A stretch of DNA of 64,000 bases from contig CAZJQD010000014.1 in the NCBI GenBank assembly GCA_964548165.1, positions 12,102 through 76,101 on the forward strand, given 5' to 3'. A program made the translations under genes and the position numbers. Below are positions 24,752 through 32,562 of this stretch, piece after piece. The notes below the pieces were generated by a model that was given only the letters and a program-made list of their open reading frames with translations, was not told the DNA's origin and did no database searches. Source of the DNA: CAZJQD01 sp964548165 [NCBI: uncultured bacterium] (GTDB taxonomy: Bacteria; UBA8481). Positions within the stretch are counted from its first letter, which is position 1. Each line of letters begins with the position of its first letter.

Positions 24752-26316
24752 TTCGCCAGCGCGACGTCGTCGATGTAGATCGTTCCTGCCTGGTCGGTGA
24801 TGAAACTCGAATCAAGAACGAAGACGAGCTCGGTGAGTCGCGAGGGATCCCCGAGGCCCGCGAACTGGGCGAGCGGGACCTGGAACTGCTTCCACTGGGT
24901 TCCAATGCCGTGCACGACGACGGCGCCGGCGCCCGCGGGTGACCGCAACTCGACCTTCATCCGGCCGGTATAGCCCTCGGGACCCTCCGAACCCTTCACG
25001 AAGAAGGTGAGCGTCTTGTAGTCCGCGGCGTTGAAGGCCGCCTCCTGGCCGCGCGAGAGCCGGAGCCAGGCGCCGCCGTGGATGGCTTCCAGGGACTCGA
25101 GGTTCCAGGTGAGCTGGAGGGAGTGGCCCGAGGCGCCGTAGCGGACGTTGGGATTCAGGGAGACGGTGACGTTCTGCTCGCCCGTTCTCGGCTGACCCAG
25201 CCAGCTCCCGAACGGCGACTCCCATTCCCCTTCACTGCCGCCGTCCCGATCGAAATCGGCCAGGAGAAACGTGCCGGCCGGTGGCGGCGAGAGCTCACGG
25301 CCAGTCGAGGGAGGCATCGCGGCCAGCAACTTCGCGGCCACTTCGTTGCGAGCCGTGAGGTCCTGGGCAATGAGCCTCTGGCGGAGCCAGGACGCGCGCG
25401 CGCCTAGCCGATGATCCGGATACTCCGTCAGGAGCCGCGTCGCGGCCTCGACGGCGAGATAGGTGCGGCCCGCGTTCTCGGCCTCCTGGGCCTGGCGCCA
25501 GAGCCCGGCCGCGGGTGACCAGTCAAGGACGCCCTCCCACCAGCCCCATCCGGCGCCGGCAAGGAGCAGGATCGCGAGGACCGTCGCCAGGCCGGACGCG
25601 AAGAGACTGCGCCGCGGGGCGGGGCGCGAAGTTCGTGCGCTCTCGACGGGAACAGGAACCTGCACCTCGTGCACGATCTCCTTCACGACCTCGTGCACGA
25701 CGACGCCGGCCTCCCCCTTCAAGGTTTCCTGGAGCATGTCCTCGTCGAAGGCGATCCATTCGCTCTTCACCGGCGACCAGATCTTGTCGGCGGATCCCAG
25801 CTCGCCGCGGTGCACGGAGAGGCGCGCCTCCTCGGCCGTCAGGGGCCCGAAGGTCTGGTGATCGCGCGCGCGGAAAAAATACCACTGGCGAGAGGGCTTG
25901 CGATCGGTGAAATAGGTCTCGTCGCGCCACTGGATGAACCGGCGGAGATAGCTCACTTCCTCCGGGGACACGGACTGGAACCGGAAGGCCATGAAGTTCT
26001 GGTAGCCGGGTTCCCAGGAGGGATCGACGCGGACAATGCGCGCGCGGATCGGTGGAAAAGGCACCTCGCGCGGCAGGTCGAGCCGGATGGTTACGGGTTG
26101 ATCGGCCGGTACCACCGGGAGTTCGCCGGCCAGGTGCTTGACGCGTCCCGCCAGGCCGGTGACGGAGAGGCCGGTGGTGTGGCCGGACATCCTGAGGCCA
26201 TCCGCACCCTCGACCGTGAAGCTGACCTGGAGCGTCACCATCCGTTGCGCGCGGCGCTCGGCTCCTGTCAATTCCGGGGTATCCCCCGCCACCGCTCCCT
26301 CATCCCCTTCTGTCAT
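24748..26316 (-). CDS. PilZ-GYF membrane protein with extracellular jelly-roll
   Basis: This 522-residue modular protein starts at ATG 26316 after GGAGGGG; two ATGs further upstream are possible. Residues about 20-125 look like a PilZ domain (ERRAQRMVTLQVSFTVEG and later IRARIVRVD), which in other proteins binds c-di-GMP. Residues about 140-190 form a GYF_2-like module (WYFFRARDHQTFGPLTAEEARL). A membrane segment lies near 240-260 (FASGLATVLAILLLAGAGWGWW), then a helical repeat-like part. The C-terminal beta domain (LLADFDRDGGSEGEWE to IYIDDVALAK) resembles carbohydrate-binding or CIA30 jelly-rolls. It probably relays a cytoplasmic signal to the envelope. Confidence 0.75.
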   Translation of the reverse strand: MTEGDEGAVAGDTPELTGAERRAQRMVTLQVSFTVEGADGLRMSGHTTGLSVTGLAGRVKHLAGELPVVPADQPVTIRLDLPREVPFPPIRARIVRVDPSWEPGYQNFMAFRFQSVSPEEVSYLRRFIQWRDETYFTDRKPSRQWYFFRARDHQTFGPLTAEEARLSVHRGELGSADKIWSPVKSEWIAFDEDMLQETLKGEAGVVVHEVVKEIVHEVQVPVPVESARTSRPAPRRSLFASGLATVLAILLLAGAGWGWWEGVLDWSPAAGLWRQAQEAENAGRTYLAVEAATRLLTEYPDHRLGARASWLRQRLIAQDLTARNEVAAKLLAAMPPSTGRELSPPPAGTFLLADFDRDGGSEGEWESPFGSWLGQPRTGEQNVTVSLNPNVRYGASGHSLQLTWNLESLEAIHGGAWLRLSRGQEAAFNAADYKTLTFFVKGSEGPEGYTGRMKVELRSPAGAGAVVVHGIGTQWKQFQVPLAQFAGLGDPSRLTELVFVLDSSFITDQAGTIYIDDVALAK

Positions 26317-26448
26317 CGTCCCCTCCAGAATGCCGGTATCCGATTCCCGCGTCGCCGAGCCCCTGCTTGTCATCACGTCCCCCCCAGTCCTCATCATATT
26401 CCTGCCGCGCGACCGTCGGCCTCACGAATGTTCAACCCGTGCGGTCGC

Positions 26449-26952
26449 CTACCAGTTCTTCATCAGCGTGCCGTCATGACCGACGTCGCCGTTATTGATG
26501 CAGACATGCCCATCGACGTTGAAGTAGACCCAGCCATCGTTGGGCGAGAGCACCCCGGCAAGTCCCGCCGGAAAGGGATCGTCCTTGGTGTTCGGTTCAT
26601 TCCAGACGTAGTTCGCGGCCTCGCTGGAGTTCGACCCGTCGATGGGGTTGGGCGGGATCTGCCCGCCAGTGAAGTAAGCGGCCATCGAGTCGGAGGTCTC
26701 GGCACTCCCATTGCCCGCTCCCAGTGCCCCGAAGAGCTTTGAGATCGAGTAGGGGTACTGCCCCGCGTTGCTGGCCGCGTACATCTGGACCGCCTTGCGG
26801 ATCGCGTCGAGGTTGGCGCGGGCGCGCCCCTGCTTGGCGACGTCTAGGGCGCCAAAGATCTTGGGGAGACTGATGGCGGCGAGGATGCCGATGATGGCCA
26901 CGACGACCAGCAACTCGATGAGCGTGAACCCCTGTCGCCCTGGACGTAGCAT
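26449..26952 (-). CDS. Type II secretion-like pseudopilin (GspG type)
   Basis: This 167-residue prepilin-like protein has the cleavage and methylation signature RQGFTLIELLVVVAIIGILAAISLP. Prepilin peptidase would cut before the Phe, and the Glu at +5 is present. The helix that follows carries GRARANLDAIRKAVQMYAASNAGQYPYS, typical of GspG-like major pseudopilins. The C-terminal domain ends VYFNVDGHVCINNGDVGHDGTLMKNW. Start 26952 was chosen for the normal short leader (MLRPGRQG); its Shine-Dalgarno (GGAGGG) is 12-13 bases away, rather long. No other pilus or secretion gene is in the window, so it is an orphan. Confidence 0.88.
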   Translation of the reverse strand: MLRPGRQGFTLIELLVVVAIIGILAAISLPKIFGALDVAKQGRARANLDAIRKAVQMYAASNAGQYPYSISKLFGALGAGNGSAETSDSMAAYFTGGQIPPNPIDGSNSSEAANYVWNEPNTKDDPFPAGLAGVLSPNDGWVYFNVDGHVCINNGDVGHDGTLMKNW

Positions 26953-27031
26953 CCGTTCGAATGACCCTCCCGAGTATACCACGCGCTCCCGAGCATCCGG
27001 GACGTGCGGCCGCATTTAATTTCCCACCCCC

Positions 27032-27060
27032 TTGACAAAATCACGGGATAGGTGGAAAAT
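27032..27060 (+). promoter_or_regulatory. Predicted promoter of the 27.2-kb lipoprotein gene
   Basis: TTGACA at 27032-27037 is a perfect -35 box. GAAAAT at 27055-27060, 17 bases later, is a weaker -10 box. Transcription would begin near 27067, just before the operator dyad. Confidence 0.5.
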
Positions 27061-27073
27061 GCCTATGACTCGA

Positions 27074-27091
27074 TGCTAATACGTATTGGCA
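27074..27091. promoter_or_regulatory. LacI-family-type operator (site 1)
   Basis: TGCTAATACGTATTGGCA is an 18-bp dyad with a central CG and 8 of 9 matching half-site positions, typical of LacI/PurR-family operators. It sits directly downstream of the predicted transcription start, a classic repressing position. Its first ten bases recur exactly at 34179 and its core recurs at 51793. Confidence 0.65.
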
Positions 27092-27102
27092 CACGATGTC
27101 AA

Positions 27103-27186
27103 CGGGCAAAGCCCGATTTGCCCCTCGCGGACGGCGAGGGGCGGTTCGCCTTCCCGCCTCGCCGGGAAGGCCGCCCCGGACGGGGC
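27103..27186 (+). promoter_or_regulatory. Four consecutive hairpins in a 5' leader
   Basis: Four GC-rich stem-loops follow one another in the untranslated leader. They are CGGGC/GCCCG at 27103-27115, a 9-bp stem GCCCCTCGC/GCGAGGGGC at 27120-27142, a 9-bp stem at 27148-27171 and GCCCC/GGGGC at 27173-27186. The last ends one base before the AGAAGGAGG Shine-Dalgarno. None has a U-run, so they are not terminators. mRNA stabilisation or translational control are possible. Confidence 0.55.
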
Positions 27187-27201
27187 AGAAGGAGGAACTT
27201 C

Positions 27202-27828
27202 ATGAACATCTGCTCCGGGACACGGCGCGTTGCCGCCACCCCTTATGTCGCACTCGCGGGCCTTCTGGGCCTGGTACTCGTGGCCTGCGGGGGAACGCCG
27301 CCGGCCGCTCCGCCCGCTCCGGCCGCACCCGCCGCCGTGACTCCGGCCAGCGCGCCCGCGGCCGAAGCGCCCACCGCCGCCACGCCCACCCTGGGTCAGC
27401 TCGCCTGGGACTACCTCTTCGACTCCGTCGAGGGCTTCTACGACATCGATAACGATCAGACCTATGGCGCCTCGCTGACGGCCGAGGCCGGGGGCAAGGC
27501 CAAGCTCACCGAGTCCGGCACCGATGTCTGGGGCAAGGCCCTCATCGTCGTGCCCGGCATCGACTTCTCGCGCGGTCCCATCCTGACCGCGGTCGTCGAC
27601 AAGATCGACGAGGGCGCGGCCTACAAGATCCTCGCTGTCGCCAATCCGTGGAACGATGCGGACGCGCACGAGGTCGTTGCCAGCGGGACGGCGACGGGCG
27701 AGGTCCGGGGTGACCTCTCCGCGACCGGCTGGTCGGGCGTGAAGAAGGACTTCAACCTCGTCCTGATCGTCGAAGGAAACAACAAGGCCGTCACCTTCGA
27801 TTCGCTCCACATCAACTACACGAAGTAG
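27202..27828 (+). CDS. Small lipoprotein with predicted carbohydrate-binding domain
   Basis: This is a 208-residue lipoprotein. AGAAGGAGGAAC precedes ATG 27202, excluding a longer frame. The lipobox is LVLVACGG, with lipidation expected at Cys32. A low-complexity Ala/Pro linker (about residues 34-65) is followed by a beta-rich domain (LFDSVEGFYDIDN to AVTFDSLHINYTK). That domain resembles extracellular jelly-roll modules and the N-terminal modules of the large lipoprotein at 40343. The gene has its own promoter, operator dyad, structured leader and strong terminator. The shared operator suggests it belongs to the sugar-utilisation regulon of the 30-47 kb locus. Confidence 0.85.
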   Translation: MNICSGTRRVAATPYVALAGLLGLVLVACGGTPPAAPPAPAAPAAVTPASAPAAEAPTAATPTLGQLAWDYLFDSVEGFYDIDNDQTYGASLTAEAGGKAKLTESGTDVWGKALIVVPGIDFSRGPILTAVVDKIDEGAAYKILAVANPWNDADAHEVVASGTATGEVRGDLSATGWSGVKKDFNLVLIVEGNNKAVTFDSLHINYTK

Positions 27829-27842
27829 TCTTCCTCCACCCT

Positions 27843-27879
27843 GGCGCCGCGGCGGGACCCCCGTCGCGGCGCCTTTTTT
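27843..27879 (+). terminator. Strong intrinsic terminator
   Basis: A 14-bp, almost entirely GC stem (GGCGCCGCGGCGGG with its complement, one G-U pair) closes a three-base loop (ACC). It is followed at once by six T residues. It lies 14 bp after the lipoprotein stop codon. Confidence 0.93.
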
Positions 27880-27895
27880 ACCCGGTGCGGTCATG

Positions 27896-28066
27896 GATTC
27901 GCACCACGAAGACCACGGGGACCACGGAGCAATACGAACGAGAGGGATCCGGACGGAGGTTGATTACCGACGTCTTAACCTCGATATGCATGTGATGAAG
28001 AGCTGGTTTTGTAGTGCCTGGTTTGGGTCTTCTCCGTTGTCCCCGTGGTCTCCGTGGCTTCAATTC
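27896..28066. repeat. Inverted-repeat element, CCACGGAG type
   Basis: The left arm (27902-27929) starts CACCACGAAGACCACGGGGA. The right arm (about 28032-28066), read on the opposite strand, starts GAATTGAAGCCACGGAGACC. The arms match over about 30 bases and enclose about 100 bp of lower GC sequence. The element fills the gap between the lipoprotein terminator and the next gene and codes for nothing recognisable. Related arms occur at about 30.5, 40.3 and 61.5 kb. Confidence 0.8.
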
Positions 28067-28093
28067 AGGAATAGATCGGGCTAATCTCCTGCC

Positions 28094-28744
28094 TTACTCC
28101 ACGCGCCAGCGTTCCAGGAGCGTCGTCTCCCCCGCCGCCTCGGCGAGTCCCCGGGCGAAGCGGCGACCGACGGCATCGAGCCGCCCCTCCTCCTGGGCGC
28201 GAACGAGTATGCCCAGCGCCGCTCCCGTGTCTCCCTCGATCCCCCACTTCAGCCACGCGGCCTCGGCCAGCGGCGCCCACGGGTCGCCGGGGCGAGCGAG
28301 GCGCATCTCCTCCACCACGCGGCCCGCGCCAATCGTGTCTCCAAGGAGCCCAAGGATGAGAACGCCGTCCCAGCCGCGCGTCGCGGCCTCGTCCGGCGCG
28401 AGCCGGATCGCGGTGATCATTCGCGCGGTCAGCCGTGCCGTCCGCTCGCGCCCACTTCCGCTCTCCGATCCCACGTCATAGTCTCGAACCCTTCCAGCGC
28501 CCCGGAGGACGCTCATCCAGAGCATGTCCGCGACCGCGGGCTTCAGGCCCAGGATCGTTCGAGGACCGGTCGTGGCGGCGGGCGCGTCGTGCGACGCAAC
28601 CTGGGATCGCGCCGCGACCGTCAAGGCGACAAGGACTCCAAGCAGGACCAGTTGTCGGCTCACGCGCGACGCCCGGAATCCATCCAGTGAACGCGTGACC
28701 GCGACCGGCTCATCGGGCACCGCGCCCACGACCCAACTCGCCAT
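28094..28744 (-). CDS. Hypothetical membrane-anchored protein of an ABC operon
   Basis: This is a 216-residue protein of unknown family. Start 28744 follows GAGGGTGG; a longer upstream frame overlaps the permease. One N-terminal hydrophobic segment (VSRQLVLLGVLVALTVAARS, about residues 28-47) probably anchors it. The rest is helical with Ala/Leu-rich, TPR-like spacing (AAWLKWGIEGDTGAALGILVRAQEEGRLDAV). It is the third gene of an operon with an ABC permease and ATPase, 13 bp behind the permease, so it may be an accessory protein of that exporter. Confidence 0.7.
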   Translation of the reverse strand: MASWVVGAVPDEPVAVTRSLDGFRASRVSRQLVLLGVLVALTVAARSQVASHDAPAATTGPRTILGLKPAVADMLWMSVLRGAGRVRDYDVGSESGSGRERTARLTARMITAIRLAPDEAATRGWDGVLILGLLGDTIGAGRVVEEMRLARPGDPWAPLAEAAWLKWGIEGDTGAALGILVRAQEEGRLDAVGRRFARGLAEAAGETTLLERWRVE

Positions 28745-28757
28745 CGTCCCACCACCC

Positions 28758-29537
28758 TCATCGCCCCGGGCGTACCTGTACCGGGCGCGCCGCCCGTCTC
28801 GAAAACGTCGTCCAGCCGGCGACGATCGCGGCGGCGCAGACGAGCGACATCCCAAAGAGCATCCCGTAGGCCGCTCGACGCACCCAATCCGTCATCGTCA
28901 AGACCTCGCCCGGCCAGGCGTCCCAGGCGCCGAACGACGGCGTCCACGCGTCCAGGATGCCGAACCACGAGCCCGGATCCGCGGCACCGGCGTCGAGGAG
29001 GTGACCGACCACGAGGAGGAACGCCGTTGCGAACAAGGCGCCGACGCGAGGCAGATGCGAGGCGAGGAGAGCGGCCAGCCCAAAGGTTACGGGAAACCCC
29101 GCCGGCACGATCCAGATCCGACCCGCATCGGAGGCGCCACACGCGCTCGCCGCACCCACCGCCGCCATGGTCACGAGCACGGCCGGCGCCAACGCCCACG
29201 CGCTCACGCCAAGCGATCGCCCCCATGTCATCAGGAACGGCGACGCGCCGCGCGCCAGCCAGACGTCGCTCAAGGCCCCTCGCAGAGGAGGAACCAGGAC
29301 GCCGAACGTCATACCGAGCCCGTGAACGGCGAGCATGGCCGCGAGGTAGGCGACATCGGAGGCCACGCGTCCTGTCGAATCAGCGGCCAGCCCCGCGAGA
29401 TACGGCGCCACAAGGAACGGAGTCGCCATAAGGAGTGCCGTCACCCCGCCGCCAATGACGCCATGCGCCTCCTCGTACGCGAGCGCGGCCTGAGCTCGTG
29501 CCGTCCCGAGCATGCCACCCTGCAGGGACGTCCTCAC
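28758..29537 (-). CDS. ABC transporter permease-like membrane protein
   Basis: This 259-residue protein with about six hydrophobic segments starts at GTG 29537, overlapping the ATPase stop (GTGA). Segments include VIGGGVTALLMATPFLVAPYLAGLAA, VAYLAAMLAVHGLGMTFGVLVPPL, ALAPAVLVTMAAVGAASA, FGLAALLASHL, ATAFLLVVGHLLDAG and AAYGMLFGMSLVCAAAIVAGW. The layout fits the ABC-2 type of exporter. The long ORF reading further upstream in this frame is a shadow of the ATPase gene. Its substrate is unknown. Confidence 0.75.
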   Translation of the reverse strand: MRTSLQGGMLGTARAQAALAYEEAHGVIGGGVTALLMATPFLVAPYLAGLAADSTGRVASDVAYLAAMLAVHGLGMTFGVLVPPLRGALSDVWLARGASPFLMTWGRSLGVSAWALAPAVLVTMAAVGAASACGASDAGRIWIVPAGFPVTFGLAALLASHLPRVGALFATAFLLVVGHLLDAGAADPGSWFGILDAWTPSFGAWDAWPGEVLTMTDWVRRAAYGMLFGMSLVCAAAIVAGWTTFSRRAARPVQVRPGR

Positions 29538-30355
29538 GAATCGATCTCCGGCGGCGACGCCGCGCCCGACGCCGCGCCCGACGGCGCGCCCGACAGCGTG
29601 TCCGGCGACGCGCCCGGCACATGCCGGCGATACCAGCCCTCCGGCGAACCGTCGCGCGATCCAAAGACATCGGACGCGGGCGCATCCGCGCGGATCCGCC
29701 CCTCGGTCATCAGGACGATGCGCGTGGCGAATCCCGGGAGCTCGGCAAGGTGATGAGACGCCGCCAGGATCGTGGCGCCGCGCGCGGTCGCCATCCTGAG
29801 CGCCTCGCAGACAGCGTCGCGGAGATGCAGGTCCAGCATGGCCAGGGGCTCGTCCAGTACCACGAGCTCGGGCGCGCCCATGACCGCCGCGGCGACGGCC
29901 ACGGCGACGCGCGTCCCCGCCGAACACGCGCCGATCCTCCGGTCCAGAACGCCCGCGGGCAGAAGTGGCCGGGCCGCCTCCAGGGCCGCCTCGGGCAAGA
30001 GGCCCAGCGCCTGCGCATGAGCGCCCAGCACTGTCCGAGCGCGCACATGCGGCGACAAGCCAAGGCCCTCCGGGAGATACCCGACGGGATAACGACCAAG
30101 CGCCTCTCGAGCCGTCCTCCCGCCGATCCGAGCGCTTCCGCGCCGGGGTTCGAGAAGCCCGATGGCCACCCGTAAGAGTGTCGACTTCCCCGCGGCCGAG
30201 GGCCCGACCACGGCCACCGCCTCGCCTCTGCCAATCGTCAGCGAGAGATCCTGCAGGACGGCGACGGATCGCCAGGGCGAGAGCGCGTACGCGAACGAGA
30301 CGTTCCGCATCTCGAGAAACGGCTCAGCGCGAGTCTCTGTCCCCAGTGCCGTCAA
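29534..30355 (-). CDS. ABC transporter ATP-binding protein
   Basis: This is a 273-residue nucleotide-binding protein. Walker A is GPSAAGKST (residues 51-59), Walker B is LVVLDEP (164-170) and the switch His is H201 (AASHH). The signature loop reads CSAGTRV (144-150) instead of LSGGQ, so it is degenerate at the second and fifth positions. The C-terminus carries a repeated SGA/SGAA tract encoded by short tandem repeats (about 29565-29620). It probably powers the adjacent permease as a small exporter. No gene for a binding protein is adjacent, consistent with export. Confidence 0.9.
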   Translation of the reverse strand: MTALGTETRAEPFLEMRNVSFAYALSPWRSVAVLQDLSLTIGRGEAVAVVGPSAAGKSTLLRVAIGLLEPRRGSARIGGRTAREALGRYPVGYLPEGLGLSPHVRARTVLGAHAQALGLLPEAALEAARPLLPAGVLDRRIGACSAGTRVAVAVAAAVMGAPELVVLDEPLAMLDLHLRDAVCEALRMATARGATILAASHHLAELPGFATRIVLMTEGRIRADAPASDVFGSRDGSPEGWYRRHVPGASPDTLSGAPSGAASGAASPPEIDS

Positions 30356-30399
30356 GAATCGTCCCTGGCCATCATACGGACTTTTCCTCTAGCCCCGGA

Positions 30400-30645
30400 G
30401 AACGAATTATCACCAAGACGCCAAGGCGCCAAGAAGCCGAAAGAACTCCTCGGAATTTCCGATAATCACCACCCGACTAACCCGATCTATTCATGAATTC
30501 AGACCACGGAGAAAGACGAAAATAAATATGATTCTCGATCCCGGTTATGACGTTCTCTGTGTCCTAGGCGCTCTCTGTGGTGAATCGATGTTCCTTGCGT
30601 CCTTTCCCCTCCGTGGTCCCCGTGGTCTCCGTGTTTCCATTCCGC
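30400..30645. repeat. Composite inverted-repeat region, CGCCAAG and CCACGGAG types
   Basis: This gap holds several arms of the same repeat vocabulary. CACCAAGACGCCAAGGCGCC lies at 30411-30430, ACCACGGAGAAAGACG near 30503, GTTCTCTGTGTCCTAGGCGC at about 30552-30571 and CTCCGTGGTCCCCGTGGTCT at about 30609-30628. The last two read as the reverse orientation of the first two. It looks like two overlapping or decayed elements. It contains no convincing gene. Confidence 0.7.
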
Positions 30646-30664
30646 GCCTTGGCTCGGACAGCCC

Positions 30665-31678
30665 TCACCCCTTGACGGCGCCGGCGACGAGGCCGCCGAT
30701 GATGTGGCGCTGGAGCGCCATGTAGACGGCAAGGATGGGGACGGTCGCGAGCGTGAGGCCGGCCATCAGGACGTGCAGGTCGGCCGAATAGGGGCCCATG
30801 AAGTTCTTGAGTCCGGCCTGGATGGGCATGTAGTCGGCGTTGTTGATGAGGATCAGGGCGAGCACGAACTCGTTCCACGTGTTCAGCGCGGTGAAGACGG
30901 TGACCGTCACCATCGCAGGCTTGGCGAGGGGCAGCATGACCGTCCAGAAGATCCGAAACGGGCCGGCTCCGTCGATGAGCGCGGCCTCCTCCAGTTCCTT
31001 CGGCAGTTCATCGAAGAACGACTTCAGGATGAAGATGGCCAGCGCCAGACCCGAGTTGACGTACGGAAGAAGGAGCCCGAGCCGCGTGTCGGCGAGTCCC
31101 AGCGACTGCAGGAGGAGAAAGAGCGGGATGAACGCGCCCGGGATCGGGATCATCATCGAGCCGACGAAGCCGTAATAAAAGAAGGTCCGGCCCGGAAACG
31201 GGATCCGGCTGAACGCATAGGCGGCCAGCGACGCGAAGAAGAGCGTGAAGAGAACGGTCAAGGTCGTATACAGAAGGGAGTTGAAGAGGTAGCGGCCGAG
31301 GTTGCCCTTCGTCCAGGCCTCGCGGTAGTTCTCCTCGAACTGCGACTCGTATCCCGGGATCGAGAGCTCGGTCCCCGCCGCCGGCTCCTGCCCCACCTCC
31401 AGCCCGTTCACGGCCCGGAGCTCGCCGATACGCCCCATCGATCCCAGCTCGCGGATCGCGATCTCGCGAAGCGTCTCGCCGGGCCCCACGACCACGGTCG
31501 CGGCGGCGCGCGCGGGAATGACGCCCGTATTGGCGTAGACCTCGGCGCGGGGCTTTCCCGAGTTGGCGACCATCCAGACAAACGGCGCGATGCAGGCGAT
31601 GGCGGCTAGCCAGAGCAGGAGGTGGAGCGAGACGGCCTTGACGATCCGCACGAACCCGTGGGCGCGTTCTTCGTTCAC
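30665..31678 (-). CDS. Sugar ABC permease (MalG type) with LysM-like insertion
   Basis: This 337-residue inner-membrane permease starts at GTG 31678, overlapping the MalF-type stop (GTGA). The cytoplasmic EAA loop is EELEEAALIDGAGPFRIFWTVMLP. Membrane segments are LHLLLWLAAIACIAPFVWMV (about 18-37), then five from about residue 135. Residues 62-108, in the first periplasmic loop, read like a LysM domain: VVVGPGETLREIAIRELG, then GELRAVNGL and GTELSIPG. The usual MalG loop lacks this. LysM binds peptidoglycan or chitin-type GlcNAc glycans, so it may tether the permease or sample ligand. The binding-protein and MalF genes precede it with overlapping stops. Confidence 0.88.
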   Translation of the reverse strand: MNEERAHGFVRIVKAVSLHLLLWLAAIACIAPFVWMVANSGKPRAEVYANTGVIPARAAATVVVGPGETLREIAIRELGSMGRIGELRAVNGLEVGQEPAAGTELSIPGYESQFEENYREAWTKGNLGRYLFNSLLYTTLTVLFTLFFASLAAYAFSRIPFPGRTFFYYGFVGSMMIPIPGAFIPLFLLLQSLGLADTRLGLLLPYVNSGLALAIFILKSFFDELPKELEEAALIDGAGPFRIFWTVMLPLAKPAMVTVTVFTALNTWNEFVLALILINNADYMPIQAGLKNFMGPYSADLHVLMAGLTLATVPILAVYMALQRHIIGGLVAGAVKG

Positions 31679-32562
31679 GCGAGTTTCCTCCGCTTGGAGA
31701 ATTCGAGTTGCGCATACGAGATCAGCATCAGGACGATCCCGAGGACGACGGCCATGGCGGTCGCGAGCCCCGGATCGTGGTGCTCGAAGTAGGCGTTGTA
31801 GATGAGCGTCACCGGGACCTCCGTGGCGCCCGCCGGCCCCCCGCCCGTCATCGCCATCACGATCGGGAAGGTCTGCATCGTGCCGAGGATGGTCAGGATC
31901 GAGACGACGACGACGACGGGCACGAGGAGCGGGAGCGTCACCTGCATGAAGGTCTGCCAGGGAGTCGCGCCGTCGACGTGCGCGGCCTCGTAGAGATCGC
32001 GCGGGATCGACGAGAGCCCGGCGGCGAAGAGGAGGAAGGCGTAGCCGAAGCCCTGCCACGTCTGCACCAGGGCGAGGCAAAGGAGCGCGGTCTCGGGATC
32101 CGCGAGCCACGCCCGGGGCTCGCCGCCGACGATGGCCAGGGCCTGGTTGGCGAGGCCGAAGCTGCGCGGACTGAAGATGTAGCGCCCGATGAGACCGATG
32201 ACGAAGATCGAGGTGACGGGCGGGATGAAGAAGACGAGCCGGTAGAAGCCCTTCAAGCGGATCTCGCGATCGCAGAGCACGGCCAGGAGAAGCGCGAGGC
32301 CGTTCTGGATCGTCAAGCAGAACGCGGCGACGAACGCGGCGTGACCCATCGCCGGCCAGAAGAGCCGCGTGTCGCCGAGGACGCGCACGTAGTTGTCCCA
32401 GCCGACGAAGCGCAGAGCGGGATCGGTCGGGCCCTGGAAGAGAAACGAGAGCCGGAAGGTGTCGAGGAAGGGCCAGACGCCGAAGAGCGCATACAGGAAG
32501 ACGGCGGGCGCGATGAAGAGGAGCCCGGTGCGCAGGCAGACAGAACGGCCGAGGATGTTCAT
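31675..32562 (-). CDS. Sugar ABC permease (MalF/UgpA type)
   Basis: This is a 295-residue permease with six predicted membrane segments. The first is LLFIAPAVFLYALFGVWPFLDTF and the last is MAVVLGIVLMLISYAQL. The EAA loop is IPRDLYEAAHVDGATPWQTFMQVTLPLL, which contacts the ATPase. The ATG overlaps the stop of the binding-protein gene (ATGA), and the downstream MalG-type GTG overlaps its own stop, so the three transporter genes are coupled. No ATPase gene is in this operon; the MsmK-type ATPase at 50570 is the likely partner. Confidence 0.94.
   Translation of the reverse strand: MNILGRSVCLRTGLLFIAPAVFLYALFGVWPFLDTFRLSFLFQGPTDPALRFVGWDNYVRVLGDTRLFWPAMGHAAFVAAFCLTIQNGLALLLAVLCDREIRLKGFYRLVFFIPPVTSIFVIGLIGRYIFSPRSFGLANQALAIVGGEPRAWLADPETALLCLALVQTWQGFGYAFLLFAAGLSSIPRDLYEAAHVDGATPWQTFMQVTLPLLVPVVVVVSILTILGTMQTFPIVMAMTGGGPAGATEVPVTLIYNAYFEHHDPGLATAMAVVLGIVLMLISYAQLEFSKRRKLA

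Noticed and set aside
27103-27186. Hairpin series as a riboswitch or rho-independent terminator
   Set aside because: No known riboswitch core was recognised and none of the stems is followed by a T-run; it is reported only as a structured leader.
27896-30645. Repeated CACGGAG/CGCCAAG arms as a CRISPR array
   Set aside because: The arms are inverted, not direct, have no regular spacers, and no cas gene is present.
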